This document shows positions 7,880-14,407 of a DNA stretch of 64,000 nucleotides, one piece after another. The position numbers and the translations under genes are program-made. A model generated the notes under the pieces. It ran no database searches, was not told the origin of the DNA, and saw nothing but the letters and a program-made list of their open reading frames with translations. Positions within the stretch are counted from its first letter, which is position 1. Each line of letters opens with the position of its first letter. Where the stretch lies: assembly GCF_963666675.1 (NCBI RefSeq), contig NZ_OY762929.1, positions 2,604,001 to 2,668,000 on the forward strand, written 5' to 3'. This stretch comes from an uncultured Desulfobacter sp. (GTDB lineage: Bacteria; Desulfobacterota; Desulfobacteria; Desulfobacterales; Desulfobacteraceae).

Positions 7880-8530
7880 TTATTTTTGTAGAGGAAATCC
7901 ATATGTAATGTCTGTTGGGTTAAAATAAACGATTTCTTTCTTTTTATTATCAAAGCCCGCACAGCTTCTTGCTCCGCATGTAATAAATACTAATTTGTGG
8001 GGATTATTGTTAATCGTAACAGTTACATAATCATTCTTAGTGAATGATTGCATTTCAATCTTTTTGACAAAATCAGTCGCTTTTGTTTTACCCTTTTTTT
8101 CGAAAAACACTAAAGAAAAAATTACCAAAATAGAAATAAAAAATATGTAACCGACAAATATTGAATGCTTTTTTTCTTTTTTTTCTATTTCTGAATCTTG
8201 TCTTTTCCCGTACAAAAAAAATTTTATTTTTATAAATTTTCTTTTTCTCTGAATATTTTTTCGTAAATAGTCATTTATACCTGGAATAATTACGTGAGAA
8301 TAAAAAATCCTATAAAGAAAATATGCTAATAATGTCCCCAAAGCTGGGCTAAATGAAATTAAAAAACCGTTATATAATATGTGCTGAAAATTTCTATCTA
8401 ATATATTCGGTTCAAGATTTAAAGAATGTAAAAAACCTCTGTAATAAGCAGTACTAACACAGTACAAAAAAGCAGAAATGACAGCTAAACTAACTCCGCT
8501 ATCTATTAATATATTTCTCGTTTTTTTCAT
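7880..8530 (-). CDS. Unknown membrane protein with three hydrophobic segments
   Basis: A 216-residue protein. Hydrophobic stretches lie near residues 12-30 (VSLAVISAFLYCVSTAYY), 52-75 (NGFLISFSPALGTLLAYFLY) and 125-145 (IFVGYIFFISILVIFSLVFF), separated by a very basic loop rich in K and R (about residues 90-120). The C-terminal 65 residues look like a small soluble domain. The ATG at 8530 is chosen since upstream codons in frame fall in the cassette spacer. It is strongly AT-rich and lies in the cassette-like run. No family recognised. Confidence 0.6.
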   Translation of the reverse strand: MKKTRNILIDSGVSLAVISAFLYCVSTAYYRGFLHSLNLEPNILDRNFQHILYNGFLISFSPALGTLLAYFLYRIFYSHVIIPGINDYLRKNIQRKRKFIKIKFFLYGKRQDSEIEKKEKKHSIFVGYIFFISILVIFSLVFFEKKGKTKATDFVKKIEMQSFTKNDYVTVTINNNPHKLVFITCGARSCAGFDNKKKEIVYFNPTDITYGFPLQK

Positions 8531-8537
8531 AAATATA

Positions 8538-8582
8538 ATGTTGTGTCTCAGCCGCGGACGTTCGGCGGAATGCCGGTCAGGA
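8538..8582 (-). repeat. Short cassette spacer carrying the shared 15-mer
   Basis: Only about 40 bp separate the stop of the upstream gene from the next ATG. The spacer holds GGAATGCCGGTCAGG (8567-8581, plus strand), differing by one base from the motif at 7678, next to GCCGCGGAC and GTTCGGCGG. It looks like one half of a spacer palindrome, which fits an attC site shortened by deletion or a cassette fused to its neighbour. Confidence 0.4.
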
Positions 8583-8948
8583 GCAGAAATTGAATTTGAT
8601 ATTGTGTCCCCGGAAATGCAAGCCACCTCGGCAAAGGACCCCACTAAAAAGGGCGTTCCACATTATTTCTCTTGCAACATTTACCACTAAGTCTGCGTTA
8701 TCAGACCATATAAAAGCGCAATCGGATAATTGAGCGACTTTTACCGCCTTTCTCTCTTGTGTCGCTGTGGTCAATATTCTTCGAAATTTGACGAGCAGTT
8801 TGGCGCAAAACTGATGTTCAGAAAATCGTTCCTTAAAACGAAATCTATGGGCTATGAAATCTTCTTGAGTGATTTTGATTTTACCTTGAGTTAAAGCTCC
8901 AACACCAAGGATATCCACAAAAAATACTGTGCCACTATATTCTTTCAA
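8577..8948 (-). CDS. Cyclase-domain-like protein, truncated
   Basis: A 123-residue protein starting at TTG (8948), chosen because GAGG lies seven bases upstream and no ATG is available without entering the preceding attC-like site. The opening YSGTVFFVDILGVGALTQG resembles the first strand and loop of nucleotidyl-cyclase-like domains (FVDILG type) seen in many unnamed bacterial proteins. The second half, including VLCRGGLHF, continues the pattern, but the protein stops within the next spacer after about half the usual length. It is therefore probably a truncated gene. Catalytic activity is unlikely. Confidence 0.5.
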   Translation of the reverse strand: MKEYSGTVFFVDILGVGALTQGKIKITQEDFIAHRFRFKERFSEHQFCAKLLVKFRRILTTATQERKAVKVAQLSDCAFIWSDNADLVVNVAREIMWNALFSGVLCRGGLHFRGHNIKFNFCS

Positions 8949-8966
8949 TTTTTTCCTCGATTTGGG

Positions 8967-9030
8967 AACTAACGTGCTCCTCACCAGATCTGTGCTGTTT
9001 GCGGTGTCTGAGCAGAAGCGGTAGTTAGTA
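8967..9030 (-). repeat. Short attC-like site (64 bp) after the GNAT cassette
   Basis: ACTAAC and GTTAGT form the outer inverted boxes (plus strand 9024-9029 and 8968-8973). The site opens eight bases after the GNAT stop and closes about 20 bases before the TTG start of the next gene. Inner arms CGCTTCTGCTCA and TGAGGAGCAC pair with bulges. Size and position match the short class of attC sites. The outer boxes fit the consensus at five and six of seven positions. Confidence 0.5.
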
Positions 9031-9037
9031 AATATTT

Positions 9038-9478
9038 TTATAATTTTAATGACATCCACATACCATCATCTTCCTCTTTTGTGATAATAAACCCGCATTT
9101 CTTATAAAGTCCAATAGCAGGAATATTCTTTAATACACTGAGGATAATTTCAGAATAGGTTTTTTTAGATTTACAATATTCAATTGCAAATCTGATTAAA
9201 TATTCTCCAATTCCTTGACATCTATATTGGTGATGAATAAACAGTTCTATTATTGCAACATCGTTATTTTCTAAGGTATGGTGCTTATGCATATTAAGAA
9301 AGCCCGTAACTTTATTTTGATCTTTAGACAGAAAAGTTACCTGATGATTATTTTCTAATATATCACCCACTTCATAGTCTTTTATCGTATGCGGGTCATT
9401 TTTATCTTCCCTCACGGCTTGTCTTATGTTATTCACCCCTTCAAGATCACTTTCACAGGCGATTTGTATTTTGTTCAT
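9038..9478 (-). CDS. GNAT family N-acetyltransferase
   Basis: A complete 146-residue GNAT enzyme. The acetyl-CoA pyrophosphate loop is seen in HHQYRCQGIGEYLI (Q/R-x-x-G-x-G/A pattern), preceded by strand IIELFIH and followed by the alpha-4/beta-6 region ending PAIGLYKKCGFI, where the N/P-x-x-x-xxYxKxGF motif is typical. It should transfer an acetyl group from acetyl-CoA to an unknown amine. Start ATG at 9478 lies 17 bases inside the cassette boundary. GNAT enzymes are among the most common integron cassette genes, which fits the flanking attC-like sites. Confidence 0.85.
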   Translation of the reverse strand: MNKIQIACESDLEGVNNIRQAVREDKNDPHTIKDYEVGDILENNHQVTFLSKDQNKVTGFLNMHKHHTLENNDVAIIELFIHHQYRCQGIGEYLIRFAIEYCKSKKTYSEIILSVLKNIPAIGLYKKCGFIITKEEDDGMWMSLKL

Positions 9479-9494
9479 ATTTCTTATCGCTAAT

Positions 9495-9615
9495 ATATAA
9501 CTCAGTTGAAGCCCGGGCTTCCAACGAACGAGTAAATATTTGATACCTCCAAAATTGAGGCAGTTTGTTAAAATTCCCCGGATCCGACCGTCAATCTGTA
9601 ACTACTTGGTTTGAC
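9495..9615 (-). repeat. attC-like site after the Mrr-like nuclease gene
   Basis: Reading with the genes, GTCAAAC (9615-9609) starts four bases after the nuclease stop and GTTATAT (9501-9495) ends it 16 bases before the GNAT ATG; each fits the attC end-box consensus at six of seven positions. Inside are a perfect palindrome GAAGCCCGGGCTTC (9508-9521) and a small hairpin CCTCCAAAATTGAGG (plus strand, near 9546-9560). Length 121 bp. Confidence 0.5.
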
Positions 9616-9619
9616 ATTT

Positions 9620-11383
9620 TTATAGTTTCATTATTTTTTTTGCTTCAGCAATATTGATTCGGGCTTTATGCCCATGCTTTTCCAGCAATGACAGCAAATT
9701 GCTACCATTGAGCAATGTAATGGGTTTGTCTTTGGCAAATTCATAGGAGTCCTTTCCATAATCTGACGTTGTAACCAGAATTCCTTTTGTTGCACCTTCA
9801 TTCATTACAGTGCCATATAAGTCGCGAACGGCAGCAACACCTACTACATTGGTGTACCTTTTCGCTTGAATTACTATCTTTCCACCTCTAATAGGGTCTG
9901 GATCAAAGGCTATTGCATCTACCCCTCCATCTGAACTTGCTTGAGTAACCTTTACTTCACCGCCACTAGAAACAAATTCTTTCTCGAATAGCTCTCGAAT
10001 CAAATGTTCAAAATCATCCCAATGCATTGCTGCAAGATTTATAGAATCATCTAAATTCCCCACTACGTTTCTACCACTAATGAAACGTTTATCTGATTTA
10101 TCTAATTGGATAATGGGGGGGATTGGTGTCAGATCAACAAGGGTGACAGCAGCTACGCCTTTTAGATGTTTGAAAGTTGCCTTTGGGTCAACTTGAGATA
10201 GATCAAAGGCAAGAAATTGTTCTTTATTCGCCACGATGGACATGATGAGTTTTGTTTCTTCAATACCTGTCGCAGGATTAATGTTGGATACGAATCCGTT
10301 AAACGCGACAGCATCTAAAGCATTGACGACATCTGCTTCGAATAATTCATGCAATGTACGAATACAAATTTGGTATATGGTATTATCATATAGTTTTTTT
10401 TGTACTGCTTGAGTTAAAATTTTTTCAGAAACCTCGTCACGTGTTTTAATATATTTATAAGATTCTACCGTTGGGAGTTGATCTGGAGACGGCAGATCAT
10501 ATTCAACAACTACTATTCGGCTATCTTCTCTATATTCAAGAACCCAATTTTTTGGGAAGTAATCAGGGTATTGAGAACCGCTTAAAACTAAATCACAATA
10601 TTCTTCGATTGCCTTTGGCTCTTTTTCATTGTATCGTGATTTTACCTTTTCAAGGGCTTCATTATCTCGTTGTTTTTCTTCTTCAAACTCTTTCTTTTTG
10701 TTTCCAAAGCTTGAAACCACGTTATCAAAAAATAATTCTATTTTTTTATTTTTTTCTATGGCTTGTTTCGTCTCTTTTTGCCACTTGCTTACCCGTGTTT
10801 CAAAATCTTCGTTTATAATTTTATTACGGAATAACTTGCTAAAAATGCCATATTCATTTTTTACTTTTTCTAAGGTCGGCTCTATTGGTAGGTTTATCTT
10901 TTTAAATTCGGTTGGTCTCCCAAATGAATTAAAAGATATAAAATCGGGAACGTTTCCATCTTTAAAAAATTTGGCAGGCTTTATTCTAAATGCCTCCTTA
11001 CGCTTGATAGCATCCCAGTCTACGGTATCGTCAATGCTCAATGTATGAACAAGGATATTGTTTAGAGAGTCGATCGCGTCTTTTGCCTCTTGATTTAATT
11101 CGTCAACATGTTCAGCCCGGTTTTCTTTATGAATTTTATCAAGGTGCCGTTGATATTTAGTTTCCCAAGTGCGTAACGTAGCTTCAATTTTGCCTCGCAA
11201 AACGTGAAAGTCGCTTGATTTAAGCGTCTTTGATAGATGCATTTCATGGAAATCTAAGTCGATTCCAAAACTTGTTGGATTTCCTTTCGCATTGTAATTT
11301 TGATAGGGGTCAGATACATCAATTTTTCCATCAAGCAGGCTAGGAATGGTGCAATTAAAGCTTAGTGTTGTTACTCCAGCCAT
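9620..11383 (-). CDS. Mrr-like restriction endonuclease domain protein
   Basis: A 587-residue protein. The C-terminal 130 residues are an Mrr/PD-(D/E)xK nuclease domain: D489 (GGVDAIAFD), then Q506-A-K508 (IVIQAKRY), with the preceding helix WDDFEHLIRELFEKEF that is standard for Mrr_cat. The N-terminal 450 residues contain a long charged coiled coil (about residues 190-260, rich in K and E) and no family I recognise. Such proteins cut modified or foreign DNA or act in DNA metabolism; the exact role is inference. It lies next to the GNAT cassette with an attC-like spacer between. An AT-rich composition suggests transfer. Confidence 0.75.
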   Translation of the reverse strand: MAGVTTLSFNCTIPSLLDGKIDVSDPYQNYNAKGNPTSFGIDLDFHEMHLSKTLKSSDFHVLRGKIEATLRTWETKYQRHLDKIHKENRAEHVDELNQEAKDAIDSLNNILVHTLSIDDTVDWDAIKRKEAFRIKPAKFFKDGNVPDFISFNSFGRPTEFKKINLPIEPTLEKVKNEYGIFSKLFRNKIINEDFETRVSKWQKETKQAIEKNKKIELFFDNVVSSFGNKKKEFEEEKQRDNEALEKVKSRYNEKEPKAIEEYCDLVLSGSQYPDYFPKNWVLEYREDSRIVVVEYDLPSPDQLPTVESYKYIKTRDEVSEKILTQAVQKKLYDNTIYQICIRTLHELFEADVVNALDAVAFNGFVSNINPATGIEETKLIMSIVANKEQFLAFDLSQVDPKATFKHLKGVAAVTLVDLTPIPPIIQLDKSDKRFISGRNVVGNLDDSINLAAMHWDDFEHLIRELFEKEFVSSGGEVKVTQASSDGGVDAIAFDPDPIRGGKIVIQAKRYTNVVGVAAVRDLYGTVMNEGATKGILVTTSDYGKDSYEFAKDKPITLLNGSNLLSLLEKHGHKARINIAEAKKIMKL

Positions 11384-11525
11384 TTATGTCTCCCATATTT
11401 ATTTAATTTTGAAGCTGAACAATTTAATTAGACAGAATTGGCCAATATGATGACAGGCGGATTTTGTCTATTCATTTTTGTATAATCCGAAATACCGTTA
11501 TATCCGCTTTTTTCTGAACACACGC

Positions 11526-11544
11526 CCGGGCCAACCTGGCCCGG
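11526..11544. other. GC-rich hairpin in the spacer upstream of the Mrr-like gene
   Basis: CCGGGCC (11526-11532) and GGCCCGG (11538-11544) flank a five-base loop in an otherwise AT-rich 230-bp spacer (11384-11613) between the nuclease gene and the XRE regulator. No T-run follows on either strand, so it is a weak terminator candidate; it could also be the remains of a cassette site. Nothing else was found in the spacer. Confidence 0.35.
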
Positions 11545-11613
11545 TAATTAGGAAATCAGGGATTCCCCGATATATTCCCGTTGAAATATTTGTTAAAGGG
11601 TATGATTCTGCCT

Positions 11614-12078
11614 TTAGTCGTTTCCGCTTGCTGTTGGTTTCTTTTTTATGCCAACCCTTTTTTCAAGGTCTTCCAACTCTAAATCAATTTGACGTTCAAT
11701 TTTATCAAGGGAGTCTTCATCCAGTTGTTCGGCGTAGGCCAACTTTTCGGTTATCCTTATGGCTCTATCTTTGTTTTTGAATTTTTTTGTTACATCAACA
11801 GACTTATCTTCGAGGGAAATGATTGCAGTGTCTTTTTGGGTCTGTGCGCTGCCACACAATAATTCTTTACCGTGTTGAAGAAAATCGAGGTAATCCACAC
11901 CTAAATAGTTTGTGATTTTTAACCTGAAAGGCTCTTTCATGGTGCGTCTACCAGCAAGAAAGTCGCTTAAATGCTTTGTATCTATATCAGAATATAAAGC
12001 AAGCTGACTTTGGGCTCCCCGTTTTTTATTATCCAAATAGTGACGGATAGCTTTTCTAAAATATTCAGCAGTTTCCAT
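11614..12078 (-). CDS. XRE-family (phage-repressor-like) transcriptional regulator
   Basis: A 154-residue protein. The N-terminal 70 residues form a Cro/CI-type helix-turn-helix (LALYSDIDTKHLSDFLAGRR, with recognition helix around TKHLSDFLAG). The C-terminal half is highly charged and likely forms helices for dimer contact. The gene is divergent from a small Cro-like gene and the 110-bp gap between them holds a pair of symmetric operator-like sequences, so it probably represses itself and its neighbour. No peptidase-type CI domain is present. The ligand or trigger is unknown. Confidence 0.75.
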   Translation of the reverse strand: METAEYFRKAIRHYLDNKKRGAQSQLALYSDIDTKHLSDFLAGRRTMKEPFRLKITNYLGVDYLDFLQHGKELLCGSAQTQKDTAIISLEDKSVDVTKKFKNKDRAIRITEKLAYAEQLDEDSLDKIERQIDLELEDLEKRVGIKKKPTASGND

Positions 12079-12080
12079 GA

Positions 12081-12168
12081 TTTTGTACCATAAAATATAG
12101 TATAAGTTTATTCAATACTAAAAAAAACAGTAATAATGTTGACTTATACATAAAAAATATGTACAAAA
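12081..12168. promoter_or_regulatory. Two symmetric operators in the XRE/Cro-like divergent promoter
   Basis: A 27-base half (12081-12107, beginning TTTTGTAC and ending TATAAGT) is repeated in inverted orientation at 12142-12168 with about 21 of 27 positions conserved. The two copies lie just upstream of the two divergent start codons, one for each promoter. This arrangement is what a lambda-like switch uses to bind a regulator on both sides. It overlaps the translation leader of each gene. Confidence 0.65.
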
Positions 12169-12188
12169 TTTCTAAAAGGGGGAATACC

Positions 12189-12431
12189 ATGAAGAGAATA
12201 CCTAATAAAATACTTCCAGAGTTTGAAAAAGCCACAGGGATAAAGGCCCGCTTTATAAGTGCTTATCTCAGCGATCGAGACCCAGCAATGCCGGGCCGCA
12301 AAAGGTGCATAGCCCTTGCCAAAGCGAGCAAAAATCTCGGTTACAATTTCACAGCCTCAGACTGGATGTTTAATCCTGAAAAAATCAAACAAGCCCTAAT
12401 CAACCAAGCATCCCCAAAGGATGCGGCCTGA
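12189..12431 (+). CDS. Small Cro-like DNA-binding protein
   Basis: An 80-residue basic protein starting MKRIPNKILPEFEKATGIKA. The ATG at 12189 follows AGGGGG at a good distance; an earlier in-frame ATG (12159) lies within the operator. The stretch ATGIKARFISAYLSDRDPAMPGRKR reads like a YdaS/Cro-type helix-turn-helix. It is divergent from the XRE regulator and is the usual partner in a phage-type switch. Whether a prophage once followed is unclear, because the next two genes are not recognised as phage genes. Confidence 0.6.
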   Translation: MKRIPNKILPEFEKATGIKARFISAYLSDRDPAMPGRKRCIALAKASKNLGYNFTASDWMFNPEKIKQALINQASPKDAA

Positions 12432-12482
12432 ATATATCTTGGGACATCTTGCCAAACCACAAGAATGTAATGGGAAAATCTA

Positions 12483-13034
12483 ATGATGGATTTTGAAGCA
12501 TTGAAAGACGCGATCACAGACATTCTCAGTCACCACCAGATGGCCGTCAGCAAGGTCGGTGCAAAGCATGTCTTTGCCGTGCTCAAAAAAGGACAGTCCA
12601 CAGGTTACAACGAAATGAACCCGGCCTTTGCCATGGAGCGTATTGAGTTCATGGCCCGGCCGGAAGCAGACCGGCCCGCCCAGACACATAAATTGGATCT
12701 GGTGGACTTTATGCTGGGCATGGTCATGACCAAAGATGTGACCCCGCTCATCTTGTTAAATAGTTTTTTCAATATCATCAGCTTCCAGCCGCCGGATGTC
12801 ACATTAGACGAGGCCGGTCTTTTAGAACTCCTGCAGCGTGTCAACAAAGAATATTTTGATGTGAACAATGAGGTGATGGACAGGCTCAAGGACGGCGTAT
12901 TTGACTGTGAAGACGCCAAAGTGGTGAGCAAAGAGTCCATGCACCTTATCAACGTAGGCGCCCAGTTAAAATATTTCTCAGACAAGAAAATTTCGGAAAC
13001 AAGCGGTTATGCCGCAACAATGGAGAACCGGTAA
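12483..13034 (+). CDS. Unknown protein (183 aa)
   Basis: A 183-residue soluble protein starting with two Met codons (MMDFEALKDAITDILSHHQ). It is acidic and helix-rich, has no signal peptide or membrane segment, and no family was recognised. Its stop overlaps the start of the next gene (TAATG at 13032-13036), so the two are likely translated together. It follows the Cro-like gene by 51 bp and probably belongs to the same transcript. Codon use is closer to the housekeeping genes than the AT-rich cassettes upstream. Confidence 0.6.
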   Translation: MMDFEALKDAITDILSHHQMAVSKVGAKHVFAVLKKGQSTGYNEMNPAFAMERIEFMARPEADRPAQTHKLDLVDFMLGMVMTKDVTPLILLNSFFNIISFQPPDVTLDEAGLLELLQRVNKEYFDVNNEVMDRLKDGVFDCEDAKVVSKESMHLINVGAQLKYFSDKKISETSGYAATMENR

Positions 13035-13318
13035 TGAATATTTTAAGGCAGATGATTGTGAAGCAAACCAATGGCAAATATGCGCTCTGGGATGATGAAG
13101 AACAATCCTTTGACAGGTTCAATTGCGAGACGCCTGGAGAGATTTTGGATTATCTCATTCAACGGGTCCATGGAATTCTGCTTTCAAGCATAGCGAGCCA
13201 TGCCAATGATGACAGCCAATTTAAAATGGCCTTGGCTGAATTCAAAGACAAAAATGGCTTAGACACATCCGCAAGAGACAGCGCAGGTCCTTCCTATCCC
13301 CCATTCGCATACCGGTAA
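13034..13318 (+). CDS. Unknown small protein (94 aa)
   Basis: A 94-residue protein, translationally coupled to the gene before it. It begins MNILRQMIVKQTNGKYALWD, a beta-strand-like start, and ends in a proline-rich tail PSYPPFAYR. No family recognised. It is the last gene of the short plus-strand run that begins with the Cro-like gene. No clear terminator follows; the next gene is on the opposite strand. Confidence 0.55.
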   Translation: MNILRQMIVKQTNGKYALWDDEEQSFDRFNCETPGEILDYLIQRVHGILLSSIASHANDDSQFKMALAEFKDKNGLDTSARDSAGPSYPPFAYR

Positions 13319-13394
13319 AGAATCCGGTAATAAATATATTCTTGGCATGAGTTGGAAGGGCTTCTGAACGTTGATCAGTTAGAACATCAGCACA

Positions 13395-13739
13395 TCACCT
13401 GCACCATTGCTGCGCACACGGGATGCCATCATTATCCCCATCCATTTTTGTATTTGGACAGTTTCTCAAAAAATAGGTTGCTTCTGCACAAAACGTCATT
13501 TGAGAACAATGTGTTCGCCCATCACATCTGAATTGTTGATTAAGCACATTGGACGTAGAAATACTTGATTTTGCTGGTGCGGAAATGTTTACGCTGGACA
13601 AATTTGAAATTTGGGATGTGACGGACGATATTCCACCGTTCATATAAGCAAAGGTCGCCATGATTAGAACGCCAAAGGCTTGTATTTTGAATGAGCCTTT
13701 GGCATCCTGCCAACGAAAGATTGTGTAAATTATTGCCAC
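13395..13739 (-). CDS. Membrane-anchored Excalibur (calcium-binding) domain protein
   Basis: A protein of up to 114 residues. The C-terminal 40 residues carry the Excalibur signature: four cysteines (C at RCDGRTHC, MTFC, NCPN and PCAQQWC) and the DGDNDGIPC calcium-binding-like motif. The N-terminal part has one hydrophobic segment (FGVLIMATFAYMNGGI) that would anchor it in the membrane with the Excalibur domain outside. The start is uncertain: the longest frame begins at GTG 13739 without a clear ribosome site. Such domains occur in secreted nucleases and surface proteins; no nuclease domain is present here. Confidence 0.75.
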   Translation of the reverse strand: MAIIYTIFRWQDAKGSFKIQAFGVLIMATFAYMNGGISSVTSQISNLSSVNISAPAKSSISTSNVLNQQFRCDGRTHCSQMTFCAEATYFLRNCPNTKMDGDNDGIPCAQQWCR

Positions 13740-13875
13740 TGGTGCAACAAATAAAACGGGGTTTTAGATGGAATCCAGAAAACCCCGAATAATCTTGATT
13801 TGAATGGTTTTCTCATTACGTGAGAGCGCCGGGGGGTATTATTTAAAGTAAAGTCCTATTCTAATCGAGCAAATC

Positions 13876-14205
13876 TTAGCGGCTAAGGCGAGAGCTAACA
13901 AGTCTGTTTATGCTTACCCCTGATTCTGCGGCTTGAATTGCTAAATTTCTATGGACTTCTGGTGGAATACGAACCATAAACTTACCGCTATAATTTTTAG
14001 AAGCTATTGGTAGGGGGACCTTTTCGTTATTATCTTCCATATCTTTAATGACCGATTCCACAGTCTTACGAATACCTTTTAATGCAGACTCAGGAGATTT
14101 GGCAAGCCAACTTAAACCTGGAAATTCAGCGCATAAGCCGACATATTCTTCGTCCTCAGGAGACCAGGTAACTCTATATGTATAATGATCATTTTGTAGT
14201 GTCAT
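13876..14205 (-). CDS. hicB: HicB-family antitoxin
   Basis: A 109-residue protein with the two HicB parts. Residues 1-65 are the HicB fold (YRVTWSPEDEEYVGLCAEFPGLS followed by SPESALKGI), and residues 75-109 are a ribbon-helix-helix (GKFMVRIPPEVHRNLAIQAA and SINRLVSSRL) for DNA binding. HicB neutralises the RNase toxin HicA and represses the pair. No intact hicA adjoins it; only a short open frame lies directly upstream. It is therefore an orphan antitoxin or part of a decayed pair. ATG at 14205 is preceded by GGAGGTG. Confidence 0.85.
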   Translation of the reverse strand: MTLQNDHYTYRVTWSPEDEEYVGLCAEFPGLSWLAKSPESALKGIRKTVESVIKDMEDNNEKVPLPIASKNYSGKFMVRIPPEVHRNLAIQAAESGVSINRLVSSRLSR

Positions 14206-14302
14206 TTTTCACCTCCAATCTTTCAATGGCTTTTATCACTTGCTTGACCTGGTAGATTTTGGTTTTACCTTTGCTGTTTTGAATATTAACCCGAGGGGTC
14301 AC
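14189..14302 (-). pseudogene. Possible remnant of the HicB partner gene
   Basis: A 37-codon frame from GTG 14302 overlaps the first codons of hicB by 17 bases and lies where a toxin gene would be expected. It encodes a basic peptide, with the segment KGKTKIYQVKQVIKAIERLE. Just upstream in frame is a stop codon. It might be the tail of a degraded toxin gene, but no HicA motif (the G-x-H element) is visible, so this is a weak call. Confidence 0.25.
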
Positions 14303-14407
14303 CTTGCCATGGTGTTTTTATGCTATGCTCACCTTTCGATGCCCTATTGTTTTAACTCACAAATCAAGGGAGCCAACCTAATTTAACAGTCTGCCGATTT
14401 AAAATCA

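Noticed and set aside
1200..14400. CRISPR array in the repeat-rich region
   Set aside because: The repeats are long, imperfect and separated by genes, without short regular repeat-spacer units or cas genes.
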